A stretch of 21,766 nt of DNA from Blastococcus sp. CT_GayMR20 (GCF_004570345.1 NZ_SPQM01000081.1:1-21766), one strand, 5' to 3'. Shown: positions 8,344-16,408, numbered from the stretch's first letter. Numbers and translations: made by a program. The notes: generated by a model not told the origin, from the sequence alone.

Positions 8344-9119
8344 CGGGACCCGAGGACGACGCTGCCCCGGCCGACGCCATGGAGGCGGAGTTCGACACCG
8401 TCGCCGGCTGGACCGAGGAGGCGGTGCGCGCGCTCGGACCCGAGCATGCGATCCCGGCCGGGTGCCGGGGTACCGGCAGCGAGGGTGCGATGCGCTGGCT
8501 CGCCGACCGGCTGGCCCTCGAGCCCGGCACCCGGTTCCTGGACGCCGGCGCGGGGGTCGGCGGACCGGCCGGATGGCTGGCGCAGGAGCGGGAACTCCGG
8601 CCGGTCTGCGCCGAGCCGATGGTCGCCGCCGTCCGGGCGAGCCGCAGGCTCTTCGGTCTGCCGTCGGTCGTGGCGGTGTCCCAGCGGCTGCCGTTCGCCG
8701 ACGGCTCCTTCGAGGCCGCCTGGTGCCTCGGCGTCCTGTGCACGACCTCGGACAAGGCGGGCGCACTCGCCGACCTGCGCCGGACCATGACCGAGGGCGG
8801 CCGGCTCGGCCTCCTGGTCTTCGTCGCCGACGCGCCGCTGCCGCCGCCCCTGCCGGAGGGCAACGACTTCCCGTCGGAGGACGAGCTGCGCCGCCTCCTG
8901 GCCGGCGCCGGCTTCCGGCTCGAGGAGTTCGCCGACGCCGACCTCGGGGACAGCCCGGAGGAGTGGACCCGCCGGGCGGACGCGGTCCAGGCCGAGGTGG
9001 CCCGGCGGCACGGGGCGGACCCGGCGTTCCAGCAGGCCGAGGAGAACTCCGGCCGGGTCGGCCGGCTCCTGTCGCACGGCGCACTGCGCGCCTGGCTCGG
9101 TGTTGCCGTCGCCCACTGA
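8340..9119 (+). CDS. Class I SAM-dependent methyltransferase
   Basis: This 259-residue protein has a Rossmann methyltransferase core. Motif I is FLDAGAGVGGPAG (66-78), the acidic residue after strand 2 is in VCAEPM (89-94), QRLPFADGSFEAAWC (115-129) covers motifs II-III, and a C-terminal EDELRRLLAGAGFRLEEF segment is typical of ubiE/menG-like small-molecule methyltransferases. The substrate is unknown. The GTG start at 8340 overlaps the MTHFR-like stop and has GAGAGGA about 5 nt upstream, so the two proteins are probably made together. The pairing hints at methyl-group supply and use, but that is inference. An internal ATG at 8379 is possible but lacks an equally good ribosome-binding site. 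The stop is 1 bp from the operator of the next gene. Confidence 0.87.
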   Translation: MTGPEDDAAPADAMEAEFDTVAGWTEEAVRALGPEHAIPAGCRGTGSEGAMRWLADRLALEPGTRFLDAGAGVGGPAGWLAQERELRPVCAEPMVAAVRASRRLFGLPSVVAVSQRLPFADGSFEAAWCLGVLCTTSDKAGALADLRRTMTEGGRLGLLVFVADAPLPPPLPEGNDFPSEDELRRLLAGAGFRLEEFADADLGDSPEEWTRRADAVQAEVARRHGADPAFQQAEENSGRVGRLLSHGALRAWLGVAVAH

Positions 9120-9120
9120 C

Positions 9121-9152
9121 CGCAAAGAAACACTTGCAAAGGAGTCTTTGCG
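9121..9152. promoter_or_regulatory. Probable operator with three GCAAAG half-sites
   Basis: GCAAAG occurs at 9122-9127 and 9136-9141, and its reverse complement CTTTGC at 9146-9151. The last two form a GCAAAG-N4-CTTTGC inverted repeat, and the outer pair extends to CGCAAAG...CTTTGCG. It lies directly upstream of a winged-helix regulator and covers the -35 and spacer of that gene's predicted promoter, the classic layout for autorepression. Confidence 0.65.
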
Positions 9153-9162
9153 CTCCTACGGT
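9134..9162 (+). promoter_or_regulatory. Promoter of regulator-MFS operon (TTGCAA-17-TACGGT), leaderless start
   Basis: The -35 is TTGCAA (9134-9139), the spacer is 17 bp and the -10 is TACGGT (9157-9162). Transcription would start about 7 bp later, at the GTG start codon (9170), and no Shine-Dalgarno sequence precedes that codon. The mRNA is therefore predicted to be leaderless. Confidence 0.6.
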
Positions 9163-9169
9163 CTCCAGC

Positions 9170-9766
9170 GTGGCCGACGAGAAACCGCTGGAGCACGCCG
9201 TCCAGGTGACCGACGTGCGCGCCCTCCGAGCGCTGTCCCACCCGCTGCGCAACCGCCTGCTGGGGCTGCTCCGCCTGAACGGGCCGGCCACCGCCAGCCA
9301 GCTCGGGCGGACGGTCGGGGAGAGCAGCGGCTCGACCAGCTACCACCTGCGCCAGCTCGCCGCCTACGGCTTCGTCGAGGAGGCCGAGGGGCACGGCAAC
9401 GCCCGCGAGCGCTGGTGGCGGGCGCGGCACCGCATGACCAGCTGGCAGGCCGCCGACGTCGTCGCGCAGGACGGCGGCGCCGAGGTGCAGGACGAGATGA
9501 CCCGCCTGCAGCTCGACGGTCACGCGCGCGTCCTCGATGCGTGGCACGAGCAGAAGGAGCAGCTCGACCCCGCCTGGACCGCCGCGGCCTCGGTCAACGA
9601 CTACGCGCTGCGGTTGCGCCCCGACCAGGCCCGGGCGCTGGCCGAGGAGCTCGACGCCGTCGTCTCGCGGTGGATGCACGAGCACCCGGCGGACGTCTCC
9701 GCCGAGGGCACCGAGCTGGTCGCCGTCCTCGCCGACGTGGTGCCGCTGACGGAGTGGCCGACGTGA
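9170..9766 (+). CDS. Winged helix-turn-helix transcriptional regulator (ArsR-like, HTH_20 type)
   Basis: This is a 198-residue DNA-binding protein. The N-terminal winged helix covers about residues 14-88: ALSHPLRNRLLGLL (21-34), the recognition region ASQLGRTVGESSGSTSYHLRQL (42-63) and a wing with VEEAEGHGNARERWW (69-83). The C-terminal half is helical and probably serves dimerisation or effector binding. There are no ArsR metal-binding Cys, so metal sensing is unlikely. GTG 9170 is chosen because a -10 element ends 7 nt upstream and the protein begins just before the conserved fold. Its stop overlaps the MFS gene (GTGA). By position it most likely represses itself and the transporter through the GCAAAG sites; the inducer is unknown. 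Confidence 0.9.
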   Translation: MADEKPLEHAVQVTDVRALRALSHPLRNRLLGLLRLNGPATASQLGRTVGESSGSTSYHLRQLAAYGFVEEAEGHGNARERWWRARHRMTSWQAADVVAQDGGAEVQDEMTRLQLDGHARVLDAWHEQKEQLDPAWTAAASVNDYALRLRPDQARALAEELDAVVSRWMHEHPADVSAEGTELVAVLADVVPLTEWPT

Positions 9767-11058
9767 GCGCGCCGACCACGGTCCGCTCGGCCACCCGCCG
9801 GCTCGTCGGCCTGACCGCCCTGCGCTGGCTGCCCGTCGGGCTCACGACACCGATCACCGTGCTCCTCGCGCAGGCCCGCGGCCTCTCCCTCGCCGAGATC
9901 GGGCTGCTGTTCACCGTGCACGGCGTCGTCGTCATGGTCCTGGAGCTGCCGACCGGCGGGTTGGCCGACGTCCTCGGCCGCCGGCCCGTCGTGGTCGTCG
10001 GCGCGCTGCTGCACCTCGTGTCCTGCGTCGTCTACGCGACGGCGACGTCCTTCGCCGGCTTCCTGGTCGGCGTCCTGCTGCTGGGGCTCGGCAGGGCGCT
10101 GGACTCGGGGCCGGTCGAGGCCTGGTACGTCGACACCGTCCACCGCATCGACCCCGGTGCCGACGTGGCCCCCGGCCTGGCCCGCCACTCCGCGGCCGAC
10201 GGCGCCGGCCTGGCGCTGGGGGCGGTGATCGGTGGCCTGCTGCCGGGGCTTCTCGGCGGCGTCGGCGGCGAGGCGCTGGCGGTCCCGTACCTGGCGGCCG
10301 CGGCGCTCGACCTGCTGTTCGTGGTCGCCGTCCTCCGGCTGCTGACCGAGGACCGGCCACCGCGGGAGGGGACGGTGCGCAGCGCCCTCGCCGAGGGCGC
10401 CCGGGCCGTGCCCGCGACCGTGACCGGCGCGGTGCGGCTCTCGCTCACCGACGGCCCGATGCGGCTGGTCCTGCTGGTCACGGCCGTGGGCGGGGTCGGG
10501 CTCGTCGCCTGCGAGCTGCTCGGCCCGGGGCGGTTCGCCGACCTCGCCGGCAGCCGGGACGACGGGGCCGCGGTGTTCGGCACCGTCCTGGCGCTCTCCT
10601 TCGCCGCCGCCGCCGTCGGCGCGATGGGGGCCACGGCGCTGCGCCGGCTGCTGCGCGGGTCCACGCGGGTCACCTGCGCGGCGCTGACCCTGCTGGGAGC
10701 GGGCGCGATCGCCGTCCTGGCCGGGCCGGACGTCCTCGTCGCCGCCGCCGTCGGCTTCGCCGCCTACTACGTCGCGCACGGCGCGACCTGGCCGCTGCTG
10801 AGCGCCGTCCTGCACTCGCGCGTGACCGCCGCCCACCGGGCCACGGCCGTCTCGGCGATGTCGCTGGCGATGATGCTCGGCGGGATTGTCGGCAACGTCG
10901 GCGTCTCCTGGCTCACCACCGCGTTCGGCGAGGACGCGGCGTTCCTCACCGTCGCCGGCGTCGTCCTCCTCGGTGCGCTCGCCTGCCTGCGACTGCCGCG
11001 GAACGCCCCGGCGGAGGTGCCGGAGGACGTCGAGGGCGCGCCCGCCGGCGTGGTCTGA
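9763..11058 (+). CDS. MFS transporter, probable drug or metabolite exporter
   Basis: This 431-residue integral membrane protein has about 12 hydrophobic segments. MFS motif A is seen as GGLADVLGRRPVVVVG (65-80) between segments 2 and 3, followed by a long amphipathic GLGRALDSGPVEAWYVD region that occurs in actinobacterial MFS proteins of this type. A hydrophilic central loop (about residues 205-225) separates the halves. The GTG start at 9763 overlaps the regulator stop, so expression is coupled to the regulator. Family knowledge suggests proton-driven efflux, and the substrate cannot be predicted. The tail is acidic and short. The next gene begins 45 bp downstream with its own -10-like element. 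Confidence 0.9.
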   Translation: MSAPTTVRSATRRLVGLTALRWLPVGLTTPITVLLAQARGLSLAEIGLLFTVHGVVVMVLELPTGGLADVLGRRPVVVVGALLHLVSCVVYATATSFAGFLVGVLLLGLGRALDSGPVEAWYVDTVHRIDPGADVAPGLARHSAADGAGLALGAVIGGLLPGLLGGVGGEALAVPYLAAAALDLLFVVAVLRLLTEDRPPREGTVRSALAEGARAVPATVTGAVRLSLTDGPMRLVLLVTAVGGVGLVACELLGPGRFADLAGSRDDGAAVFGTVLALSFAAAAVGAMGATALRRLLRGSTRVTCAALTLLGAGAIAVLAGPDVLVAAAVGFAAYYVAHGATWPLLSAVLHSRVTAAHRATAVSAMSLAMMLGGIVGNVGVSWLTTAFGEDAAFLTVAGVVLLGALACLRLPRNAPAEVPEDVEGAPAGVV

Positions 11059-11090
11059 CGCCTCGAAACGCGCGGGACACACGCCGGAAC

Positions 11091-11096
11091 TAGGTT
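11091..11096 (+). promoter_or_regulatory. Candidate -10 element (TAGGTT) of the ATP-grasp cassette, leaderless
   Basis: TAGGTT fits TANNNT and ends 7 nt before the ATG at 11104, with no Shine-Dalgarno sequence between. This is the same geometry as at 9157-9170. No good -35 is visible. Confidence 0.5.
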
Positions 11097-11103
11097 CGCC
11101 TCC

Positions 11104-12735
11104 ATGGCGGACCTCTTCGACGGCTACTCCCTCGGGGAGCAGTGGGACGAGATGTTCGGCGGGGCGTCCGAACCGCGGGCCGCCTATGCCGGGCTCTACG
11201 CCTCGCTGCAGCCCATGGCGGGCGAGGAGCTCGCGGCCCGCGCCGACGTGCTGAGCCAGACCTACCGCGACGCCGGGGTCACGTTCGCCCACGCCGGCGA
11301 GGAGCAGCCGTTCCCGCTCGACATCGTGCCGCGCGTCATCGGCGCGGAGGAATGGGCGGTCATCGAGCGCGGCGTCGCCCAGCGGGTGCACGCCCTCGAG
11401 GCGTTCCTCGCCGACGTCTACGGCCCGGGGCAGGTCTTCACCGACCGGGTCGTGCCGCGCAGCGTGATCACCACGAGCTCGCACTTCCACCGGCAGGCGC
11501 ACGGACTGGTGCCGCCGAACGGCGTCCGTGTGCACGTCTCGGGCATCGACCTCGTCCGGGACGAGGCCGGCGACTTCCGGGTGCTCGAGGACAACCTCCG
11601 CTCGCCGTCGGGCGTCAGCTACGTCATCACCAACCGCGCCGCGATGAGCCAGGTGCTCCCCGAGCTGTTCGCCGACCACCGCATCCAGCCGGTCGCCGAC
11701 TACCCGAGCAGGCTGCTGGCCGCGCTGAAGGCGTCGGCGCCGCCGAACGTCGCCGAGCCGACGGTCGTCGTCCTCACCCCGGGCGTCTACAACTCCGCGT
11801 ACTTCGAGCACGCGCTGCTCGCCCGCCAGATGGGTGTCGAGCTGGTCGAGGGCCGCGACCTGGTCTGCGCCGGCAACCAGGTGAGCATGCGGACGACGGA
11901 CGGCCAGCAGCGCGTCGACGTCATCTACCGCCGCATCGACGACGAGTTCCTCGACCCGGTGCACTTCCGGCCCGACTCGGTGATCGGCTGCGCCGGCGTG
12001 CTGAACGCCGCGCGCGCGGGCCGGGTGACGATCGCCAACGCCGTCGGCAACGGCGTCGCCGACGACAAGCTGCTCTACACGTGGGTGCCCGACCTGATCC
12101 GCTACTACCTGGGCGAGGAGCCGGTGCTGGCCAACGCCGACACCTACCGGCTCGACCAGCGCGACACCGTCGAGTGGGTGCTGGAGTCCCTCGACCAGCT
12201 GGTGCTCAAGCCGGTCGACGGGTCGGGCGGCAAGGGCATCGTCATCGGGCCGAAGGCCGACGAGAAGACGCTGAACGAGCTGGCGGTCAAGGTGCGGGCC
12301 ACGCCGCGGGACTGGATCGCGCAGAAGCCGATCGGGCTGTCGACCTGCCCGACGCTCATCGGCGGCCGGATCGCGCCGAGGCACGTCGACCTCCGGCCGT
12401 TCGCGATCAACGACGGCGAGAAGGTGTGGGTGCTGCCCGGTGGGCTGACCCGCGTCGCGCTGCCGGAGGGCGAGCTGGTCGTGAACTCCAGCCAGGGCGG
12501 CGGCTCCAAGGACACCTGGGTGCTCAGCCCGCCGCGTCAGGCAGGCGGGGTCGGTGGGGAGGACGGCACGGAGCCGGACCTGACCCGCATCGAGTTCACC
12601 TCCGCCGACCTGCCCGAGGACCCGCCGGCGCAGGACCCCGGTCCGCTGGGCGACACCGTCGTCGGCCAGTCCCAGCAGCAGCAGCAGACAGGTGCCGAAA
12701 TGGCCATTTCGGCACCTGGGGGGACGCCGTGCTGA
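11104..12735 (+). CDS. Circularly permuted ATP-grasp protein (COG2308 type)
   Basis: This 543-residue protein belongs to the permuted ATP-grasp family. Recognisable segments are FPLDIVPRVI (70-79), ALEAFLADVYGPGQV (97-111), VLEDNLRSPSGVSYV (160-174, Glu162 and Asn164 likely at the metal site), VLTPGVYNSAYFEHALLAR, and the Gly-rich nucleotide loop LKPVDGSGGKGIVIGP (Lys369). The family is thought to join amino or carboxyl groups using ATP; no substrate is established. The conserved domain ends near GGGSKDTWVL. The remaining 60-odd residues are low complexity, include QSQQQQQ, and run through a 30-bp palindrome that encodes TGAEMAISAP. The ATG has no ribosome-binding site but follows a -10-like element. 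The stop overlaps the alpha-E gene by 7 bp. Confidence 0.92.
   Translation: MADLFDGYSLGEQWDEMFGGASEPRAAYAGLYASLQPMAGEELAARADVLSQTYRDAGVTFAHAGEEQPFPLDIVPRVIGAEEWAVIERGVAQRVHALEAFLADVYGPGQVFTDRVVPRSVITTSSHFHRQAHGLVPPNGVRVHVSGIDLVRDEAGDFRVLEDNLRSPSGVSYVITNRAAMSQVLPELFADHRIQPVADYPSRLLAALKASAPPNVAEPTVVVLTPGVYNSAYFEHALLARQMGVELVEGRDLVCAGNQVSMRTTDGQQRVDVIYRRIDDEFLDPVHFRPDSVIGCAGVLNAARAGRVTIANAVGNGVADDKLLYTWVPDLIRYYLGEEPVLANADTYRLDQRDTVEWVLESLDQLVLKPVDGSGGKGIVIGPKADEKTLNELAVKVRATPRDWIAQKPIGLSTCPTLIGGRIAPRHVDLRPFAINDGEKVWVLPGGLTRVALPEGELVVNSSQGGGSKDTWVLSPPRQAGGVGGEDGTEPDLTRIEFTSADLPEDPPAQDPGPLGDTVVGQSQQQQQTGAEMAISAPGGTPC
12689..12718. repeat. 30-bp perfect palindrome (arm CAGGTGCCGAAATGG)
   Basis: The sequence is its own reverse complement over 30 bases, with symmetry centre GG/CC between 12703 and 12704. 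It lies inside the last codons of the ATP-grasp gene and ends 10 nt before the alpha-E GTG, partly shielding a GGGGGGA ribosome-binding site. It follows a (CAG)4 stretch. It has no loop, so it could extrude as a cruciform or pair as a hairpin in RNA. It may be a member of a dispersed palindrome family, which cannot be tested from one window. Confidence 0.9.
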
Positions 12736-13679
12736 GCCGGATCGCGGAGTCGCTGTTCTGGATCGGCCGCTACGTCGAGCGGGCCGACGACACCGCCCGC
12801 ATCCTCGACGTGCACACCCAGCGCCTGGTCGAGGACCCGTGGATCCACGAGCGACGGGCCTGCGCCAACCTGCTCGCGCTCATGGGGTCGCACACGCCCG
12901 AGGAGGAGGCGGACACCGAGCGGGTCCTGGCCACGCTCGCGTTCGACCGCACCAGCCCCAGCTCGATCGTCGGCGCGCTGTCAGCGGCGCGGGAGAACGC
13001 CCGCGGCGCCCGCGAGGTGCTGTCGGCGGAGATCTGGGAGTCGCTGAACGTCACCCACAATGCGCTGCCCCAGCAGCGCACGATGGCCCGCCGGTACGGC
13101 CCGCACTCGCTGTTCCGGTTCGTCCGCGAGCGGTCGGCGATGGTCTTCGGGCTCGCCGACGCCACGATGAGCCGTGACGAGAGCTGGCTGTTCCTCATCC
13201 TCGGCCGCTCGCTGGAACGGGTGGACATGACCTCGCGGATCATCTCCACCCGCGTGCTGGCCGGTGACGCGGCGCCGTCCTGGACGCTGGTGCTGCGCTC
13301 GACCGGCGCCTACGAGCCGTATCTGCGCACCTACCGGGGCATGGTCAACTCCAGCCGCGCGGCGGAGTTCCTGCTGCTGGACCGGCTGTTCCCGCGGTCG
13401 GTGTTCGCCGCGCTGGAGCAGGCCGAGGCGTGCCTGGCCGAGCTCGAGCGGTCGACGATCCGCGACGCCGCGCGCATCGGTGTCACCGGCGAGGCGCACC
13501 GGATCGTCGGGCGGGCCCGCACCATGCTGGAGTTCATGAGCACCCCGGACCTGCTGGCCCAGCTGCCGGCCCGGCTGGAGGAGCTGCAGCGCACCTGCTC
13601 GGCGGCCAGCGCGGCGGTGACCCACCGGTTCTTCACGGAACAGGCCCCGCAGGTGTGGGTGCCGGAGGAGGCCGGATGA
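12729..13679 (+). CDS. Alpha-E domain protein (COG2307, DUF403)
   Basis: This 316-residue all-helical protein starts with the family signature LSRIAESLFWIGRYVERADDTAR (2-25; Glu-rich helix). A second signature, SRDESWLFLILGRSLERVDMTSR, lies at about 148-170. Alpha-E proteins are almost always encoded with a permuted ATP-grasp and a transglutaminase-like protein, as here. They have no proven activity; comparative genomics suggests a role with the ligase in making peptide-like products. The GTG start at 12729 places the signature at the extreme N-terminus, as in relatives. It lies inside the end of the ATP-grasp gene, so translation is probably coupled. The stop overlaps the transglutaminase ATG (ATGA at 13676-13679). 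Confidence 0.92.
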   Translation: MLSRIAESLFWIGRYVERADDTARILDVHTQRLVEDPWIHERRACANLLALMGSHTPEEEADTERVLATLAFDRTSPSSIVGALSAARENARGAREVLSAEIWESLNVTHNALPQQRTMARRYGPHSLFRFVRERSAMVFGLADATMSRDESWLFLILGRSLERVDMTSRIISTRVLAGDAAPSWTLVLRSTGAYEPYLRTYRGMVNSSRAAEFLLLDRLFPRSVFAALEQAEACLAELERSTIRDAARIGVTGEAHRIVGRARTMLEFMSTPDLLAQLPARLEELQRTCSAASAAVTHRFFTEQAPQVWVPEEAG

Positions 13680-14581
13680 GCCCCACCCGGACGCAGCGGC
13701 AGACGCAGGAGACGACCTCCGCGGTCCGGCCGGCGGCGCACCGCTGGCGGCTGCAGATCGTGCACCGCACCCGGTTCCACTACACCGGCCCGGTGCGCTC
13801 CTCCTACAACGAGGCGCGCCTCACCCCGGAGAACAGCAACCGCCAGACGACGCTGCGCTCGAAGGTGGAGATCGAGCCGGCCGCCACCGCCTACGCCTAC
13901 CGCGACTACTGGGGCTCGACGGTCACCGCGTTCGACCTGCACAGCCCGCACGCGGAGCTGGTGGTCACAGGGACGTCGATCGTCGAGGCAGGCCCGGACC
14001 TCGCGGGGCACGACCGCGTCGGCTGGAGCGCGCTGGGCGCCCGGGAGGTGCGCGAGCAGTTCGGCGAGCTGCTCACCCCCACCCCGCTCACGGCCATGGA
14101 CGACGCGGTGGTGGCCGAGGTCCGTGCGGCCGTGGGTGACGCGCACCCGCACGAGGCCGGGCCCGCCGTCTGCCGGTTCGTCGCCGACCACATGGAGTAC
14201 CTGTCGGGCTCGACGAACGTGAAGACCAACGCGATGCAGGCCTGGACCAAGGGCAAGGGCGTCTGCCAGGACATCTCGCACGTCACCGTCGGCCTGCTCC
14301 GCGCCCTCGGCCTGCCGGCCCGCTACGTCTCCGGATACCTGCACCCGAGGCCCAAGGCGGGGATCGGGGAGCCGGTCACCGGTGAGAGCCACGCCTGGGT
14401 GGAGTGGTGGGACGGCGGCTGGAACGGCTTCGACCCGACGAACTCGGTCCCGATCGGCACGCGGCACGTCACGCTCGGGCGCGGCCGCGACTACGGCGAC
14501 GTCCCGCCGTTCAAGGGGCTGTTCTCCGGGCCGAAGAGCGAGGGTCACACCGTGACGGTGGAGGTCACCCGTCTCGCGTGA
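13676..14581 (+). CDS. Transglutaminase-like cysteine peptidase family protein (COG1305)
   Basis: This 301-residue protein has the bacterial transglutaminase N-terminal domain (about 26-105, starting LQIVHRTRFHYTGPV) and the papain-like core. The catalytic triad is visible: Cys197 in GKGVCQDISH, His239 in ESHAWVEWW and Asp253 in GFDPTN. No signal peptide is visible, so it is probably cytoplasmic. Proteins of this family act as peptidases, amidases or acyl transferases. Next to an ATP-grasp ligase and an alpha-E protein it may trim or crosslink the product; this is inference. The ATG at 13676 follows a GGAGGAGG run and overlaps the alpha-E stop, so it is the third gene of a tight operon. The first 22 residues are variable and polar. 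Confidence 0.93.
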   Translation: MSPTRTQRQTQETTSAVRPAAHRWRLQIVHRTRFHYTGPVRSSYNEARLTPENSNRQTTLRSKVEIEPAATAYAYRDYWGSTVTAFDLHSPHAELVVTGTSIVEAGPDLAGHDRVGWSALGAREVREQFGELLTPTPLTAMDDAVVAEVRAAVGDAHPHEAGPAVCRFVADHMEYLSGSTNVKTNAMQAWTKGKGVCQDISHVTVGLLRALGLPARYVSGYLHPRPKAGIGEPVTGESHAWVEWWDGGWNGFDPTNSVPIGTRHVTLGRGRDYGDVPPFKGLFSGPKSEGHTVTVEVTRLA

Positions 14582-14583
14582 CG

Positions 14584-14589
14584 GATACT
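14584..14589 (+). promoter_or_regulatory. Candidate -10 element (GATACT) of the ABC-F gene, leaderless
   Basis: GATACT ends 7 nt before the ATG at 14597, and no Shine-Dalgarno sequence lies between. It deviates from TANNNT at its first base, so the case is weaker than for the genes at 9170 and 11104. Read-through from the cassette upstream is also possible. Confidence 0.38.
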
Positions 14590-14596
14590 GGACCCG

Positions 14597-16408
14597 ATGA
14601 GCACCCCCCTGAACCTGGTCAACTTCGAACGGGTGCACAAGGCCTTCGGCACGACGGTCGTCCTCGACGACGTCTCCCTCGGCGTCGCCGCCGGTGAGCG
14701 GATCGGCGTCGTGGGCCGCAACGGCGGCGGCAAGAGCACGCTGCTGTCGCTGCTCACCGGCGCCGACGAGCCCGATTCCGGCCGGGTCACCCGCCGCGGC
14801 GACCTCGCGATGGGCGTGCTGGACCAGTCCGGCACGCTCCCGCCGGGGACGACGGTGCGCGACGTCGTCCTCCCGCCGTCGATGTTCGCCGCCGAGCACG
14901 AGTGGGCCGGCGACCCCGCCGTCCGCTCGGTGCTGACCGGCCTGGAGCTCGACCGGCTGGGACTGGACGCCCCGGTCGCCCCGATGTCCGGTGGCGAGCG
15001 TCGCCGCGTCGCGCTCGCCGCCCAGCTGATCCGTCCCCTGGACCTGCTCGTCCTCGACGAGCCCACCAACCACCTGGACGTCGAGGGCGTCGCCTGGCTG
15101 GCGGAGTACGTGCGGGGGCGCGCCGGCGGCCTGGTCGTCGTCACCCACGACCGGTGGTTCCTCGACGAGGTCTGCACCACCACGTGGGAGGTCGCCGACG
15201 GCGACGTGCACGCCTACGACGGCGGGTACTCGGCCTACACGCTGGCCCGGGCGGAGCGGGCGCGGATCTCCTCCGTCACCGAGGAGCGCCGGCTCAACCT
15301 GGTCCGCAAGGAGCTGGCGTGGCTGCGCCGCGGACCGCCGGCCCGGACGAGCAAGCCGAAGTTCCGGATCGAGGCGGCCCAGGCTCTGATCGCCGACGAG
15401 CCGCCGGCCCGCGACTCGATGGCCCTGAAGGGCTTCGCCGCCCGGCGCCTCGGCAAGACCGTCTACGACGTGGAGGACGTCGACTACGCCGTCCCGACCG
15501 ACGACGGCCCGCGCACCCTGTTCGAGGACCTCACCTGGCACGTGGGCCCGGGGGACCGGATCGGCATCGTGGGGGTGAACGGCGCCGGCAAGACCTCGCT
15601 GCTCAGGCTCCTGGTCGGCGAGACGCAGCCGGACGCCGGGAAGGTCGTCGTCGGCCAGACGGTGGCGCCGGCCTACCTCTCGCAGCACGTCACCGAGCTG
15701 CCGCCGCGCGCCCGCGTGCTGGAGGCGGTCCAGGACGTCGCCCGCATCGCCCGCATCGGCAACCAGGAGATCTCCGCGTCCACATTGGCCGAGCGGTTCG
15801 GCTTCGCGGCCAACCGGCAGTGGACGCCGGTCGGCGACCTCTCCGGCGGCGAGCGGCGGCGCCTGCAGCTGCTGCGCCTGCTGATGGCCGAGCCCAACGT
15901 GCTGGTCCTCGACGAGCCGACCAACGACCTGGACATCGACACCCTCACCGCGCTGGAGGACCTGCTCGACAGCTTCCCCGGCACCGTGCTCGTGGTCAGC
16001 CACGACCGGTACTTCGTCGACCGGGTGTGCGACAAGGTCGTGGCCCTGCTCGGCGACGGTTCGCTGGCCGAGCTTCCGGGCGGGGTGGAGGAGTACCTGC
16101 GCCGGCGCGCGGCGGGCGGGGCGCCGCTGACCACCGCCGCCGGTGCCGAGGTGCTGCCGGTCGGGACGCCGGCGCCGGTGACCGTCTCGGCGGCCGATGC
16201 GCGCGCCGCCAAGAAGGAGGCCGGCAGGCTGGAGCGCCGGATGCTCAAGCTGGACGCCGACGAGAAGAAGCTGCACGAGCAGCTCGCCGCCGCGGCCACC
16301 GACTACGCGAAGGCCGCCGCCCTGGACGCCGAGCTCAAGGCGGTGCACGCGGAGAAGGAGCAGGTCGAGAACGACTGGCTCGCCGCCACGGAGATCGCCG
16401 AGGGCTGA
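14597..16408 (+). CDS. ABC-F family ATPase, Uup-like
   Basis: This 603-residue soluble protein has two ABC domains and no membrane segments. Domain 1 has Walker A GRNGGGKST (40-48), signature MSGGERRR (130-137) and Walker B LLVLDEPTNHLD (150-161). Domain 2 has GVNGAGKTS (326-334), LSGGERRR (415-422) and LVLDEPTNDLD (436-446). The inter-domain linker (about 215-285) is charged and helical. The C-terminus (about 535-600) is a predicted coiled coil rich in Lys, Glu and Ala, as in Uup proteins, which bind nucleic acid. ABC-F proteins act on ribosomes as translation factors or antibiotic-protection factors; a housekeeping Uup-like role seems likelier here. No ribosome-binding site precedes the ATG. 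Confidence 0.9.
   Translation: MSTPLNLVNFERVHKAFGTTVVLDDVSLGVAAGERIGVVGRNGGGKSTLLSLLTGADEPDSGRVTRRGDLAMGVLDQSGTLPPGTTVRDVVLPPSMFAAEHEWAGDPAVRSVLTGLELDRLGLDAPVAPMSGGERRRVALAAQLIRPLDLLVLDEPTNHLDVEGVAWLAEYVRGRAGGLVVVTHDRWFLDEVCTTTWEVADGDVHAYDGGYSAYTLARAERARISSVTEERRLNLVRKELAWLRRGPPARTSKPKFRIEAAQALIADEPPARDSMALKGFAARRLGKTVYDVEDVDYAVPTDDGPRTLFEDLTWHVGPGDRIGIVGVNGAGKTSLLRLLVGETQPDAGKVVVGQTVAPAYLSQHVTELPPRARVLEAVQDVARIARIGNQEISASTLAERFGFAANRQWTPVGDLSGGERRRLQLLRLLMAEPNVLVLDEPTNDLDIDTLTALEDLLDSFPGTVLVVSHDRYFVDRVCDKVVALLGDGSLAELPGGVEEYLRRRAAGGAPLTTAAGAEVLPVGTPAPVTVSAADARAAKKEAGRLERRMLKLDADEKKLHEQLAAAATDYAKAAALDAELKAVHAEKEQVENDWLAATEIAEG

Noticed and set aside
9601..12384. A 927-codon minus-strand open frame
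   Set aside because: It is antisense to the MFS and ATP-grasp genes, both with clear family motifs. Its translation is compositionally biased with no recognisable domain.
13331..16348. A 1005-codon minus-strand open frame
   Set aside because: It is a shadow of the transglutaminase and ABC-F genes; no domain is visible.
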